A DNA stretch of 64,000 nt from Rhizobium cauense (lineage in GTDB: Bacteria; Pseudomonadota; Alphaproteobacteria; Rhizobiales; Rhizobiaceae): positions 62,001 to 126,000 of the forward strand of contig NZ_JAEUAT010000014.1 of assembly GCF_019511525.1 (NCBI RefSeq), in the 5' to 3' direction. A model generated the notes under the pieces. The model saw nothing but the letters and a program-made list of their open reading frames with translations, did not search any database and was not told the origin of the DNA. This document shows, piece by piece, positions 35,459-44,980 of this stretch. The number at the start of each line of letters is the position of its first letter. The stretch's first letter is position 1. The translations under genes were made by a program, and so were the position numbers.

Positions 35459-36676
35459 TTATGGGCGCTCCAGATGGAATTGGTACACGTCAATCGTGCC
35501 GATGCGGAACCCTGTGGCGCAGTAATGCAGATAGTACCGCCACATCCGATGGAACCGCTCGTCGAACCCCAGCGTCCGAATGCGTGTCCAGTTTTCGACG
35601 AATGAGCGCTCCCAGTGAAGCAGTGTCCTCTCGTAATCACGACCGAAAGCGAATTCATCGGCGAGGACCAGTCCGGATCCTTCGGCCCTCTCCCTGAAGA
35701 TCGTCGGTGATGGAAGCATGCCCCCAGGAAAAATGTAGGCCTGAATGAAGTCAGCGTTGTGCCGGTAGCGTTCGAAACGCGTCTCATCAATGGTGATGAC
35801 CTGGATCATCGCCTGGCCGCTCGGCACGAGCAGTTCTCTCAGGTGATTGAAGAAGCCCCGCCAATTCTCCTCGCCAACCGCCTCGAACATCTCGATCGAT
35901 ACCACCTTGGTGAAGGGTCCCTCACAATCGCGATAGTCCTGCAAGCGGACCTCGGCCCTATTGGCGAGACCCGAGGCCAACAAACGCTGGCGCGTGTACT
36001 GCGCCTGCTTTGCCGACAGCGTCAGTCCGGTGACGCGGCAACCCGTTCGCGAGACAGCGTGTTCCATGAACCCGCCCCAACCGCATCCGATCTCGAGAAC
36101 GTGGTCCTGCGGACCGATCCGAAGCGCCTGAAGAATCCGGTCGTACTTGGTACGCTGCGCCTCGTGCAATGATTGTCCCTCCTGCGTGAAGATGGCGGCC
36201 GAGTACGTCATCGTTTCGTCGAGCCAGGCGGCGTAGAAAGCGTTGCCGAGATCGTAATGGAAGGAAGCGTTGCGGCGACTGCCCGCAGGAGAGTTCCGCC
36301 GCAAGCGGTGCCTGAGATAGGCAAGCCGGCCAAGCACCGGGAAGGATGCGAGAACTGTCCGCAGCGACGCCTCGTTGGAGATCGCCATTTCCATGACCGC
36401 TCCAAGATCCGGCGTGTCCCAGTCACCATCGAGATAGGCACGCGAAAAGCCGAGGCTGCCACCTGTCACAAGCCTCCAGAACGGTCTCGCATTGTGGAAC
36501 CGGATGGCGGCGGACGGACCAGCCTTCTTCCCCGTAACCACGTGCTTTCCACCGTTCGGAAACTGGAGCAGAAGGTGTCCGCGCTCGATCCCCTCGGCCC
36601 AACGACAAACAATCTGCTGCCAAAGCGACCAACTGGCGGCGAGGAAATCTCGAGCCTCCTCTTCAGCCTGACTCAT
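35459..36676 (-). CDS. Cyclopropane-fatty-acyl-phospholipid synthase-like methyltransferase
   Basis: 405 aa. SAM-binding motif VLEIGCGWGGFMEHA near residue 190, and Cfa hallmarks FHYDLGNAFYAAWLDETMTYSAAIF and VVSIEMFEAVGEENW. Members transfer a methylene or methyl group from S-adenosylmethionine to the double bond of a phospholipid acyl chain at the membrane. Last gene of a three-gene operon with DUF1365 and FAD-oxidoreductase genes; 14-bp overlap with the DUF1365 gene. In this setting it may make methylated or furan fatty acids rather than simple cyclopropanes (inference from related operons). Confidence 0.88.
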   Translation of the reverse strand: MSQAEEEARDFLAASWSLWQQIVCRWAEGIERGHLLLQFPNGGKHVVTGKKAGPSAAIRFHNARPFWRLVTGGSLGFSRAYLDGDWDTPDLGAVMEMAISNEASLRTVLASFPVLGRLAYLRHRLRRNSPAGSRRNASFHYDLGNAFYAAWLDETMTYSAAIFTQEGQSLHEAQRTKYDRILQALRIGPQDHVLEIGCGWGGFMEHAVSRTGCRVTGLTLSAKQAQYTRQRLLASGLANRAEVRLQDYRDCEGPFTKVVSIEMFEAVGEENWRGFFNHLRELLVPSGQAMIQVITIDETRFERYRHNADFIQAYIFPGGMLPSPTIFRERAEGSGLVLADEFAFGRDYERTLLHWERSFVENWTRIRTLGFDERFHRMWRYYLHYCATGFRIGTIDVYQFHLERP

Positions 36677-37472
36677 GCTGTGACTCTTTCAACGAATTGA
36701 GGGGAACGACGGTCGTAGCAATGGTGGTGCGAGCGGTAACGTGGCGATGGACCGGAACGCCCTTCAACCAGAGGCGCAGTGCCTCCCAATGGATGCCGCC
36801 GATGACCTTCAACGTCATCAGCGGATAAGTGAAAAGCATTGAAAGCAGGCGGCGGTCAGACAATTCGACGCGTGCTCCGGTGAAACTGGCAACGAGCACC
36901 GGCCCCTTGCTGTCGTGCTCGTTAATCACAATCGCTACACGCTCTTCCGGCAGCGATATCCGGAAATTGTAGAAGCAGTCCATGGGAATGAAAGGCGAGA
37001 CATAGAGGGCTTTTGGACAGGACTGTCGGATCACGTCACCGCTGGGGTCGGCAACAGGGATCACATAGGTGTGCCGCTCCTGAAACGTATTGCAGACCTC
37101 ATAGAGAACAGCACGAACCCTCCCGTCATGCCCGCTGCAAAAATAGACCGTCAGCGGATTGAATACAAAGCCAAGGATACGTGGATAGCAGACGATACCG
37201 ATCCGGATGCCGTCGATAGCGACGCCGGCTGCCACGAGTTGGCGCACGATCCAGGCGCGGAGTCCACCGGGCAACCCGTCACCGTGATCGCTGTCATGGA
37301 ATGAGTAGATCGCCCGCCGGTTATGTCCGAACAGCCGAAGATTGTGGTCGAGCACCGGCAATTCGTCGAGGTCCAGAAGCACGGCGAAAACGCTGTATCG
37401 CAGCCGATGCCAGCGCGGACGATGGCGCTGATGCGTGACCTGACCGGCATAAAGGCAAGAGTTGCATGTCAT
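36663..37472 (-). CDS. DUF1365 family protein
   Basis: 269 aa. Family wording: YAGQVTHQRHRPRWHRLRYSVF at the start (shown here in parts RHRPRWHRLRYSVF), ICYPRILGFVFNPLTVYFC in the middle and KALYVSPFIPMDCFYNFRI. Always found beside the FAD oxidoreductase and Cfa-like genes; biochemical role unknown but linked to fatty-acid modification. Starts in an ATGA overlap with the oxidoreductase stop. Confidence 0.88.
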   Translation of the reverse strand: MTCNSCLYAGQVTHQRHRPRWHRLRYSVFAVLLDLDELPVLDHNLRLFGHNRRAIYSFHDSDHGDGLPGGLRAWIVRQLVAAGVAIDGIRIGIVCYPRILGFVFNPLTVYFCSGHDGRVRAVLYEVCNTFQERHTYVIPVADPSGDVIRQSCPKALYVSPFIPMDCFYNFRISLPEERVAIVINEHDSKGPVLVASFTGARVELSDRRLLSMLFTYPLMTLKVIGGIHWEALRLWLKGVPVHRHVTARTTIATTVVPLNSLKESQHESG

Positions 37473-38818
37473 TGGACCATCGCAACGTTCGCAGTGGACG
37501 GGAGCAAGCCGGACCCACCTGCCCAGGGACGAACCTCCCCGCTGATGGTCTCGGCGACGGAAAGTCCCGATTGCAGACCGTCCTCATGAAAGCCGCTGCC
37601 GAAGTGGGCACCACAGTACCACACCCCACCGCGCCCCTGCAGCCGCCAGAGTTCCTTCTGCGTCCCAAGTGTCGATGTATCGAACAGTGGATGGTCATAA
37701 TCGAACTCTGCGAGGACCCGTTCGGGCGCGATCTCTCGGTGTGGGTTCAGCGTGACGAACAGTGGCGTGGCCGGATCGATACCCTGCAGCCGGTTCATCC
37801 AGTATGTAACGCAGAGCGGCCGATCGCCGCCACGCTCCGGGTCTGCGATGTAGTTCCAGCTCGACCAGATCTTTCGGCGCCTCGGCATCAACTGATCGTC
37901 GGTGTGCAGCACGGCCCTGTTGGTTGTGTATCCGATCGTGCCCAGCAAGGCCCGCTCCTGCCGGTCTGGATCCGCCAGCATGGCCAGTGCACAGTCTGCA
38001 TGTGTTGCAATCACAACGTCGGTGAAGATGTCGCGATTGCCGCTTCGTTCCGTGACAACCACACCGCCATTGTCGCGACGAACCTCTTTGACAGCGCTGC
38101 TTAGGCGGATCTCACCGGAGAAATCTTTGAGGAGCCGTTTGACATACTCGCGACTGCCGCCAGTGACCGTTCGCCAACGCGGGCGATCGGAAAGGGCAAG
38201 CAGGCCATGACGTTCGAAGAAGCGGACGAATGCTTGGAGGGGGTAGTCGCGTATCTGCGTTGCAGTCGTTGACCAGATCGCCGCCCCCATCGGCAGCAGG
38301 TGATCTTTTACGAAAGCGTCGTTGTAGCAGTTTTCGTCGAGATATTCACCGAGCGTCTTCAATTCCAGTTCCTTTTGGAGAAGCGCGCCCGGCGCCTGAC
38401 GATAAAAGCGCAGCGTCTCGGAGAGCATGCGCCAGAAGCGCGGCCGCAAAATGTTGCTGGGCTGGCCGAGCAAGCCGCCAATACCGGAGCCGGAATATTC
38501 GAACGCGCCCCCATCGAGCGATGCCGCGAAAGACATTTCCGAGCCTCGTGTCGTCACCTTGAGATGCTCGAAGAGGGCAACGAGGTTTGGGTAAGTGCGA
38601 TCGTTATAGACAATGAAGCCCGTGTCGACCGCGACAAGTCCTGAACGCGTTAGCACTGATACCGTATTAGCGTGTCCGCCGGGGCTGTTTGTGGCCTCAT
38701 AAAGTACCACGTCCATGCTGCGGCTGAGAAGCCAAGCCGCGGACATTCCAGATATGCCAGCACCGATCACGGCCACCCGCCGGCGCGAAGCAACGGCACG
38801 ATCGCGATCGATGCGCAT
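37469..38818 (-). CDS. FAD-dependent amine-oxidase-like oxidoreductase
   Basis: 449 aa. N-terminal dinucleotide-binding fold VAVIGAGISGMSAAWLL followed by an acidic strand end and SPGGHANTV, as in the amine oxidase/phytoene desaturase superfamily. The late VIATHADCALAML and a C-terminal GLQSGLSVAETI close the FAD site. First gene of the operon, with AGAGGA before ATG 38818. Probably oxidises the modified acyl chain; the trio occurs in singlet-oxygen-responsive operons of other alphaproteobacteria. Confidence 0.85.
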   Translation of the reverse strand: MRIDRDRAVASRRRVAVIGAGISGMSAAWLLSRSMDVVLYEATNSPGGHANTVSVLTRSGLVAVDTGFIVYNDRTYPNLVALFEHLKVTTRGSEMSFAASLDGGAFEYSGSGIGGLLGQPSNILRPRFWRMLSETLRFYRQAPGALLQKELELKTLGEYLDENCYNDAFVKDHLLPMGAAIWSTTATQIRDYPLQAFVRFFERHGLLALSDRPRWRTVTGGSREYVKRLLKDFSGEIRLSSAVKEVRRDNGGVVVTERSGNRDIFTDVVIATHADCALAMLADPDRQERALLGTIGYTTNRAVLHTDDQLMPRRRKIWSSWNYIADPERGGDRPLCVTYWMNRLQGIDPATPLFVTLNPHREIAPERVLAEFDYDHPLFDTSTLGTQKELWRLQGRGGVWYCGAHFGSGFHEDGLQSGLSVAETISGEVRPWAGGSGLLPSTANVAMVQ

Positions 38819-39047
38819 TATATCCTCTTCCGTCAGCCACAGTTCTGCTTGTCATTACGGCGGGAACCTACGACCGGATCTACGCAACCTCAGTTTTTTG
38901 AGCGGCGGTGATCCGGCACTCTGCCTCCACCGTAACGGACCCCGTCCAGGCGATTGCACGATCAAGCCCATTGGCCACAGCGCAGCGAAGGTTTCGTCGT
39001 TCGCTGACGCGATGGGGGCCACTCACTCCAAAGGAGCATGCAGCGAA

Positions 39048-39461
39048 ATGGCCTACCTGATTTCGTACGCAGCAACGGCTCTGGTGTTCCTCGGCCTCGA
39101 TTTCATCTGGCTGACGCGCATCTCGCCAGCATTCTATCGCAGCCACATCGGCGAGCTTCTGATGGCGCAGCCAAACTTGATCGCAGCCGCTACATTCTAC
39201 CTTCTCTATGTGGCTGGCATCGTTTTCTTCGCTATCGCGCCGGCGTTGAGCACGGGCAGCTGGACCACTGCCCTCCTCTCCGGCGCAGTCCTCGGGCTTG
39301 TCGCATTCGGCACCTACGATATGACGAACCTCGCGACGCTAAAGGGGTGGTCTGTACAAGTTTGCATCGTCGACATGCTCTGGGGCATGGCAATCACGGC
39401 CACGTCCGCTACTGCTGGGTACATGGTGACCGTGCTGTCACGTTCAATCGGGAACGCATGA
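39048..39461 (+). CDS. DUF2177 family membrane protein
   Basis: 137 aa with four hydrophobic segments. Starts at ATG 39048 after AAGGAG; the longer open frame upstream is not protein-like. Family landmarks: FLGLDFIWLTRISPAFYRSHIG near the start (quoted core FLGLDFIWL) and YDMTNLATLKGWSV. Genes of this family commonly sit beside DUF1365/Cfa clusters. Function unknown; divergent from the lipid operon. Confidence 0.85.
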   Translation: MAYLISYAATALVFLGLDFIWLTRISPAFYRSHIGELLMAQPNLIAAATFYLLYVAGIVFFAIAPALSTGSWTTALLSGAVLGLVAFGTYDMTNLATLKGWSVQVCIVDMLWGMAITATSATAGYMVTVLSRSIGNA

Positions 39462-39858
39462 CATCATCCCCCTAAAATAAGCGACCTCTGTCCGTTTGAG
39501 ATCAAGCTCAGGTGGCAACAGGTTATTTCCTAGTGCCCTTCACAAGGCTGCGACCACGAACCTGCTCGACGAAATCGCCGAGCTTTGTACACAGGTGATT
39601 ACTGGAGCGTTGAGGCTGTAGCGCTAATCCGACGCAGACAGAAAACTGAGACAGACCCGCCGCAGCCCCCGGACCGCACGCGAACAGTCAGCGGCAGATG
39701 CGAGCAGCGCATTTCTTCAAGCAGACTGATGAACTCCGTCAGGTCGGTAGACCAACGCTGCGGATAACCCAAGACGTACGATCCATTGCGCGCAGTCGAC
39801 CCGACCATGGTGAAGACGTACAATTCACAGAAGCCAAGTGCTCACAGGAGGCTGCCAA
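39462..39858. other. Intergenic, no gene recognised
   Basis: Nearly 400 bases with no convincing gene. The end holds the AGGAGG site of the next gene. Confidence 0.4.
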
Positions 39859-40761
39859 GTGGCCAGTCATATTGCTTTGACCCCTTCCGCGCGCCGATTG
39901 ATGATGGATATAGGCGCTGTGTGGGACGACGACATTGCAAGGCATCGTGACGTTGTTCTTAACGTCTACGGCGAAATTCTGCGTAAGTCCTCCAACACGG
40001 GAGTGTCGGTAACGCGTGACATTCCTTACGGCGCGCATCCGCGCCAGGTGCTTGACTGTTTTGTCCCGGATGACGCCAGCAATTCGCCTGTAATGTTTTT
40101 CTTGCACGGAGGGTCATTCGTCGGCGGCTGTAAACGCGTAACCGACGAAGTTTACGACAATGTGCTCTATTGGGCTGCGCGACAGGGTTTTGTCGGCATC
40201 AATGTGGAGTATCGCCTTGCTCCTGAATCTGTGTGGCCGGGCGGGGCCGACGACTTCGCACTGGCATTGGAATGGATGCAGACCAATGTATCAAGGTATG
40301 GAGGAAACCCGGCATCGGTTTTCGCGATGGGGCATTCAGCTGGGGGCACGCACCTTGGCACCTATGCCTTTGACCCCGCCGCGGCTTACTTTGGACGCGG
40401 TCTGAAGGGCCTTGTCTTGCTCTCGCCCCGGATGCGGGCTGACGCTCTACCGGAAAATCCGTTCGCCGGGAGCGTCCGGTCCTATTTTGGAGCCGACGAT
40501 GCACTCTATGACGCGCGTTCACCTGCGACGCATGTTGGAATATCCATGCTTCCGCTTATGATCGCTATCTCGGAGTTCGAGAACCCGCTACTGGATGTCT
40601 ATGGCCTGGAATTGGCATATAGAGTTGCCTCAGCACGCAGGAAAGCCCCCCGTTTCATCCGGTTGGCCGGACATAACCACATTTCCATGATTGCACATTT
40701 CAACACATGCGAAGATGATTTGGGCCAGGAAATAGTAGCGTTTACGCGCTATCTTATGTAG
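39859..40761 (+). CDS. Alpha/beta hydrolase, HGG esterase type
   Basis: 300 aa from GTG 39859, which has AGGAGG six bases upstream; an ATG seven codons earlier lacks this. Oxyanion motif FFLHGGSFVGG, then VEYRLAPES and the nucleophile elbow MGHSAGGTH; a late LAGHNHISM carries the His. The layout fits the BD-FAE/arylformamidase-like group of carboxylesterases. Cytosolic. Convergent with the CUT2 importer genes that follow; the substrate is unknown. Confidence 0.82.
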   Translation: MASHIALTPSARRLMMDIGAVWDDDIARHRDVVLNVYGEILRKSSNTGVSVTRDIPYGAHPRQVLDCFVPDDASNSPVMFFLHGGSFVGGCKRVTDEVYDNVLYWAARQGFVGINVEYRLAPESVWPGGADDFALALEWMQTNVSRYGGNPASVFAMGHSAGGTHLGTYAFDPAAAYFGRGLKGLVLLSPRMRADALPENPFAGSVRSYFGADDALYDARSPATHVGISMLPLMIAISEFENPLLDVYGLELAYRVASARRKAPRFIRLAGHNHISMIAHFNTCEDDLGQEIVAFTRYLM

Positions 40762-40983
40762 CAGGCTTGGCTTCCACCAGCCTGCGAAAGGGCAGGCACC
40801 GCCACACCGTTGCAAGCATGCAATGACGTTGGCCCTGGACGCGCGCTCGCAAGCCTCGCCTCACCCTAAAAAAAGGTGCAGGCCGCCCCGGCGCCACATG
40901 AACACCGTTGAACTGCTGCCAAGCTCCAGTGTCACGCGTACGATGCTGCGCGAACCGTGCCGGCACGCAATAGCACCGTTGGC

Positions 40984-42009
40984 CTAGTCCTGACGCGCAA
41001 CCGCCGGCAGCGAACTTTCGTCGTGCAGGCGGCCTTCCGTCTGTCGAGCTGCCGCCACGAGGCGGCGCTGTGCTCGAATGGCATGCCATTGCTGGTCGAT
41101 AAGCACGCCGATAAGGATCACACCACCCATCACGGCAAAGTTCAATGACGACGGGATGCCGAGCAGGTTCACAAGGTTCTGCAATTCCTGGAGCAAGACT
41201 GTGCCAAGCACGACACCGACAATCGACCCCTCGCCGCCACGCAGCGAAAACCCGCCGAGCACTGCAGCAGCAATCGCATAGAGTTCGTAGAATTGGCCAT
41301 GGCTTGCCGGTGAGATCGAGCGCGTGTACATCGCAAAATAGATCGCCGAAAGAGCCGTAAGCAATCCACAGATGACGTAGGCCGACATGATCATTCGGCC
41401 GGTGCGGATGCCGGAATAACGGGCTGCTTCCTCGTTCTTCCCAATGGCATAGAGGTAACGCCCGAATACGGAACGGTGCAACACCACCCACATCACCACC
41501 GTGATGATCACAAGCGCAATGAAGGTGTTGGGTACGCCGTAAAATCGACCGGCCGTCAGGAATTCGAGGTCCGGGAAATTCTGGCCAAATGCAAATCCCG
41601 CTGTCCCATCAGCAGTGTAGAAACGAGCCGCACCGCGATAGATCAGCAAGCCACACAAGGTGACGACAAAGGGTTGCAGATTGAGCCGGGTTATCAGCCA
41701 GCCGTGAATGGCCCCGATGAGTGCGCCGAGCACAAGAATGAGCGGCAGCGCCAGCATCCAGGACATCTCCTGAACCGCAATAAAATCGATGAAAAGGACA
41801 CCGAGAAGCGCGACGAGCGAGCCCACGGAAAGCTCGATACCACCTGTAATGATGACAAAGGCCTGGCCAATGGAAAGGATACCGAACAGACCGATCAGGT
41901 TGGCGGTGTTGGCCAGGTTGATCGGCAGCAGGAAACGTGGATTGATGATGGCGACGACGATGCCGACGACGACGATCAAAAGCAGCAGTCCGAGGTCTTT
42001 TTTTATCAT
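40984..42009 (-). CDS. ABC sugar permease, RbsC type
   Basis: 341 aa, with 8-10 hydrophobic segments and FVIITGGIELSVGSLVAL plus YLYAIGKNEEAARYSGIRT. Last gene of a minus-strand CUT2 importer operon, 44 bp after the ATPase gene. An Ala/Arg/Gln-rich tail of about 35 residues follows the last membrane segment. Confidence 0.92.
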   Translation of the reverse strand: MIKKDLGLLLLIVVVGIVVAIINPRFLLPINLANTANLIGLFGILSIGQAFVIITGGIELSVGSLVALLGVLFIDFIAVQEMSWMLALPLILVLGALIGAIHGWLITRLNLQPFVVTLCGLLIYRGAARFYTADGTAGFAFGQNFPDLEFLTAGRFYGVPNTFIALVIITVVMWVVLHRSVFGRYLYAIGKNEEAARYSGIRTGRMIMSAYVICGLLTALSAIYFAMYTRSISPASHGQFYELYAIAAAVLGGFSLRGGEGSIVGVVLGTVLLQELQNLVNLLGIPSSLNFAVMGGVILIGVLIDQQWHAIRAQRRLVAAARQTEGRLHDESSLPAVARQD

Positions 42010-42053
42010 TGGAGATCCGTTCCCCGATACTTGGTTTTACGTGGCCGCGGCCG

Positions 42054-43595
42054 TTAGTTTACTCTCTTGCCGACGGCAAGCAAAAGCACGCTTTCCTGGC
42101 TGAAGTGATCCTCGTCCAAAATGCCGGAGATTTGCCCCTCGTGCATGACCGCGATGCGATCAGATACGCCGATCACCTCTTCCATATCGCTTGAGATCAT
42201 CAGGATGGCGACTCCAGCGTCGGCAAGCGCTCGCATCAGGCCGTAAATCTCGTTCTTGGCCCCGATGTCAATGCCACGTGTCGGCTCATCAAAGATCATC
42301 ACCTTCGGCTTCATCGAAAGCCATTTGGCAAGGACCACCTTCTGCTGATTGCCGCCCGACAGCGTGCCAGTCCGGGTCGAAACGGAAGGCGCCTTGATGC
42401 CCAGGCGAACCCGTTGCTTCTCGGCGGCCGCCGTTTCCCGGTCGGCAGAAAGCATGTGGCGGGTCGCAAGCTTGGGAAGATCGGCAAGGGTAATGTTTTG
42501 AGCTATCGGAAAATCAAGAAGAATGCCGTTGCGCTTGCGATCTTCCGGCACCAGGAAAATACCGCGCGAGACAGCGTCACGCGCAGAGCGGATCGCAATT
42601 TGCTGACCGTCCTGCAGAACGGCTCCGCCATAACTCTTGTCAATTCCAAAGAGTACCCTTGCAAGCTCGGTACGCCCTGAACCGACAAGTCCGGCAAGCC
42701 CGAGGATCTCTCCATAACGAATATCCAGATCAACTGGTCGGGACGGGTAGGCCTCAGTGCGCACACCGCGCGCTGTCAGGGCAACTGACCCAGGCGCCCG
42801 CTGAGGCTTTGCCGTGCGGGCCGCAAGCACTCGGCCAATCATGAGCTTGACCATCTGGTCATGGCCGATCTCAGTCTTGGCCAGCGTGCCGACGAGCGAG
42901 CCATCGCGCAACACAACGACCCGGTCGGCCACACGCTCGACCTCGTGGAGGCGATGGGAAATGAAGATGACACTGATGCCATCGGCCTTCAGCGACTTGA
43001 TGATGCTCAACAGCCGCTCGGTTTCGGCCAGCGGAAGGCTGGATGTCGGTTCGTCGAAAATGACGAGCCTGGCGTTGATGGACAAGGCCTTGGCGATCTC
43101 AACCATCTGCTGCTCTGCAAGCGAAAGCGATGCGACGGGCGTGTCAGCAGAAAAATGCGCGCCCACGCGCTTCAGGAGCGGCCTTACCATTTCTCTTAGC
43201 CGATCACGATCTACGAGCTTGAAGAGACCCGCCTTCAGCGGCTCACGGCCGAGGAAGATATTGGCGGCGACGTCGAGATTTTCGAAGAGATTGAGTTCCT
43301 GGTGGACGAAAGCGATGCCGGAAGAAATACTCGACTCTACACTGAGCGAGTGCAGTTCCTGACCGTCAAGCAGGATCGTACCCCGGTCAGGCGCGATCAC
43401 GCCGCCGAGGATCTTCATGAGCGTCGATTTTCCTGCCCCGTTTTCGCCGACGAGGCCGATGACCTCCCCCGGCATGATGTCCATTGACAGGCCATCAAGT
43501 GCGACGACGCCCGGATATGTCTTGCCAACACCGGAAAGAGAAAGGAACGGTGTCGCTGGTACGTCCGGCGACGGGATGTCGGAGCTGTGGTTCAT
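42054..43595 (-). CDS. ABC sugar ATPase, RbsA type (double domain)
   Basis: 513 aa from ATG 43593-43595; the open frame continues upstream but that part lacks family features. Domain 1: Walker A GENGAGKST, signature LSLAEQQMVEIAKAL, Walker B VIFDEPTSSLPL. Domain 2: degenerate GLVGSGRTE, signature LSGGNQQKVVLAKWL and IFDEPTRGIDIGA. Serves the CUT2 importer encoded on both sides. Confidence 0.93.
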   Translation of the reverse strand: MNHSSDIPSPDVPATPFLSLSGVGKTYPGVVALDGLSMDIMPGEVIGLVGENGAGKSTLMKILGGVIAPDRGTILLDGQELHSLSVESSISSGIAFVHQELNLFENLDVAANIFLGREPLKAGLFKLVDRDRLREMVRPLLKRVGAHFSADTPVASLSLAEQQMVEIAKALSINARLVIFDEPTSSLPLAETERLLSIIKSLKADGISVIFISHRLHEVERVADRVVVLRDGSLVGTLAKTEIGHDQMVKLMIGRVLAARTAKPQRAPGSVALTARGVRTEAYPSRPVDLDIRYGEILGLAGLVGSGRTELARVLFGIDKSYGGAVLQDGQQIAIRSARDAVSRGIFLVPEDRKRNGILLDFPIAQNITLADLPKLATRHMLSADRETAAAEKQRVRLGIKAPSVSTRTGTLSGGNQQKVVLAKWLSMKPKVMIFDEPTRGIDIGAKNEIYGLMRALADAGVAILMISSDMEEVIGVSDRIAVMHEGQISGILDEDHFSQESVLLLAVGKRVN

Positions 43596-43634
43596 TACCT
43601 GACCATGGCTGCTGATGCTTGGCTTGATACGTCG

Positions 43635-43666
43635 CTCGCGGCGGCAACACGCGTCACCGCCGCGAG
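43635..43666 (-). terminator. Intercistronic hairpin after binding-protein gene
   Basis: CTCGCGGCGG pairs with CCGCCGCGAG over 10 bp with a 12-nt loop, between the binding-protein stop (43673) and the ATPase start. No T-run. Confidence 0.65.
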
Positions 43667-43672
43667 GATCTG

Positions 43673-44635
43673 TTACTTGCCTGCCATGGCTTTCAGGTTG
43701 GCGGCATATTTGTCGACGTCGTCCTTGCCGATGATAACCGTCGGGATGATGATCAACCCATTGGCGGGAACGCCTGATTTGTCGCCCTTCAGATAGGCAG
43801 CCATCAGCTTCATACCCTGGTAGGCCCACTCGAAGGGTTGCTGCACCACGGTGCCGGCGATCGTTCCTTCCTTGACGCCACCAAGAGTGATCGGATCGTC
43901 ATCAAAACCGACGACGGTGACCTGGCCGAGTTTGCCTGCGTCGCGCAGCGCCTCATAGATGCGCGGCGTATTGTAGGAGTAGAAGCCGACCATGCAGGTT
44001 ACGTCGGGGCTGGCAACCAGCGCATCCTCGACATTCTTCTTGGCACGGGTCTGGTCGATATCGTCGCCGCGCACGTCGGCGAGCTCGATCTTCGTACCCT
44101 TCAGCCCCTCCTTCATGCCCTCGATGCGTTCCTTGGCATTGTCTGCACCAAGTAGCCCAACGAAGCCGATGCACTTGCCGCCATCAGGCATCGCCTTCTT
44201 GGCGATTTCAGCGGCCTGCTTGCCGGCATCAACGTTCGACGAGCCGATATAGGCGACGCGGTTGGTCTGCGGAGCATCGCTGTCGGTTGTAAAGAGTGCC
44301 GTCTGCGAGCCGATCTTGTTCAGACCATCGGTCTGGGTCTTGGGATCGACGGCGGAAACCATGACCCCTTTGACACCGGCGCTGACAAGGTCTTCCATCA
44401 GGCGCTGTTGAACTGCGACCGAAGCCTGCTCAGGATATTTCAGCTGCATGTCGTAGTCTGGCATTTCGCCCTGGGCCTTCTTCACACCTGCCTCGGCGGC
44501 CTTCCAGAAGTCGGAAGCCCCGTTGACCACGAATGCGAGCGTGGGCTTGTCGGCGGCATGGGATACCGCCATAGGCGCGGCGCTCAGCATCAATCCGGCG
44601 AAGAACAAGGCTGCATTGCGTTTCAGCTGATTCAT
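43673..44635 (-). CDS. ABC sugar-binding protein, CUT2
   Basis: 320 aa from ATG 44633-44635, preceded by GGGAGGTG; an ATG 10 codons upstream is less well placed. Signal peptide of about 27 residues ending VSHAAD. The pattern LAFVVNGASDFWKAAEAGV, YIGSSNVDAGKQAAEIA and VTVVGFDDDPITLGGVKEG matches Peripla_BP_4 ribose/xylose-type proteins. Divergent from the LacI gene at 44981. Confidence 0.92.
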   Translation of the reverse strand: MNQLKRNAALFFAGLMLSAAPMAVSHAADKPTLAFVVNGASDFWKAAEAGVKKAQGEMPDYDMQLKYPEQASVAVQQRLMEDLVSAGVKGVMVSAVDPKTQTDGLNKIGSQTALFTTDSDAPQTNRVAYIGSSNVDAGKQAAEIAKKAMPDGGKCIGFVGLLGADNAKERIEGMKEGLKGTKIELADVRGDDIDQTRAKKNVEDALVASPDVTCMVGFYSYNTPRIYEALRDAGKLGQVTVVGFDDDPITLGGVKEGTIAGTVVQQPFEWAYQGMKLMAAYLKGDKSGVPANGLIIIPTVIIGKDDVDKYAANLKAMAGK

Positions 44636-44980
44636 AATACACCTCCCGAAGGGCCGCAGTAGCAAGGGCCCGATTGCAACTTGCGGCCGGCCGGATGCGC
44701 GCCCCCTCCTAGGGCGGTCGCAGAGCGACGAGTGGCATAAGGTTCCGATCGCTCCATGACGGTATACAAGAATTTTAATTAGTAAATAGTATTATCAATC
44801 AAGATCAAAACATTTCATGGAATGGTTGCGGAAGATGCGCATTTGTTTAGATCAGACGAGGTGCGTTCGCGCTTATAGCAATTCATGCGATTGCTAGCGT
44901 GGCCTTCTCAGTGCTAATATTAATTATCAACGCCACGCAATGATTTACCTTTACAGATTTGTGCAAGCGGATTTTCAAGA
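44636..44980. promoter_or_regulatory. Divergent promoter region of CUT2 importer and LacI
   Basis: AT-rich centre (44775-44815) suited to promoters. A 7-bp perfect inverted repeat, TAGCAAT-tcatgcg-ATTGCTA, lies at 44876-44896 and is a candidate site for the LacI protein, although the 7-base spacer is wider than usual for the family. Confidence 0.45.
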
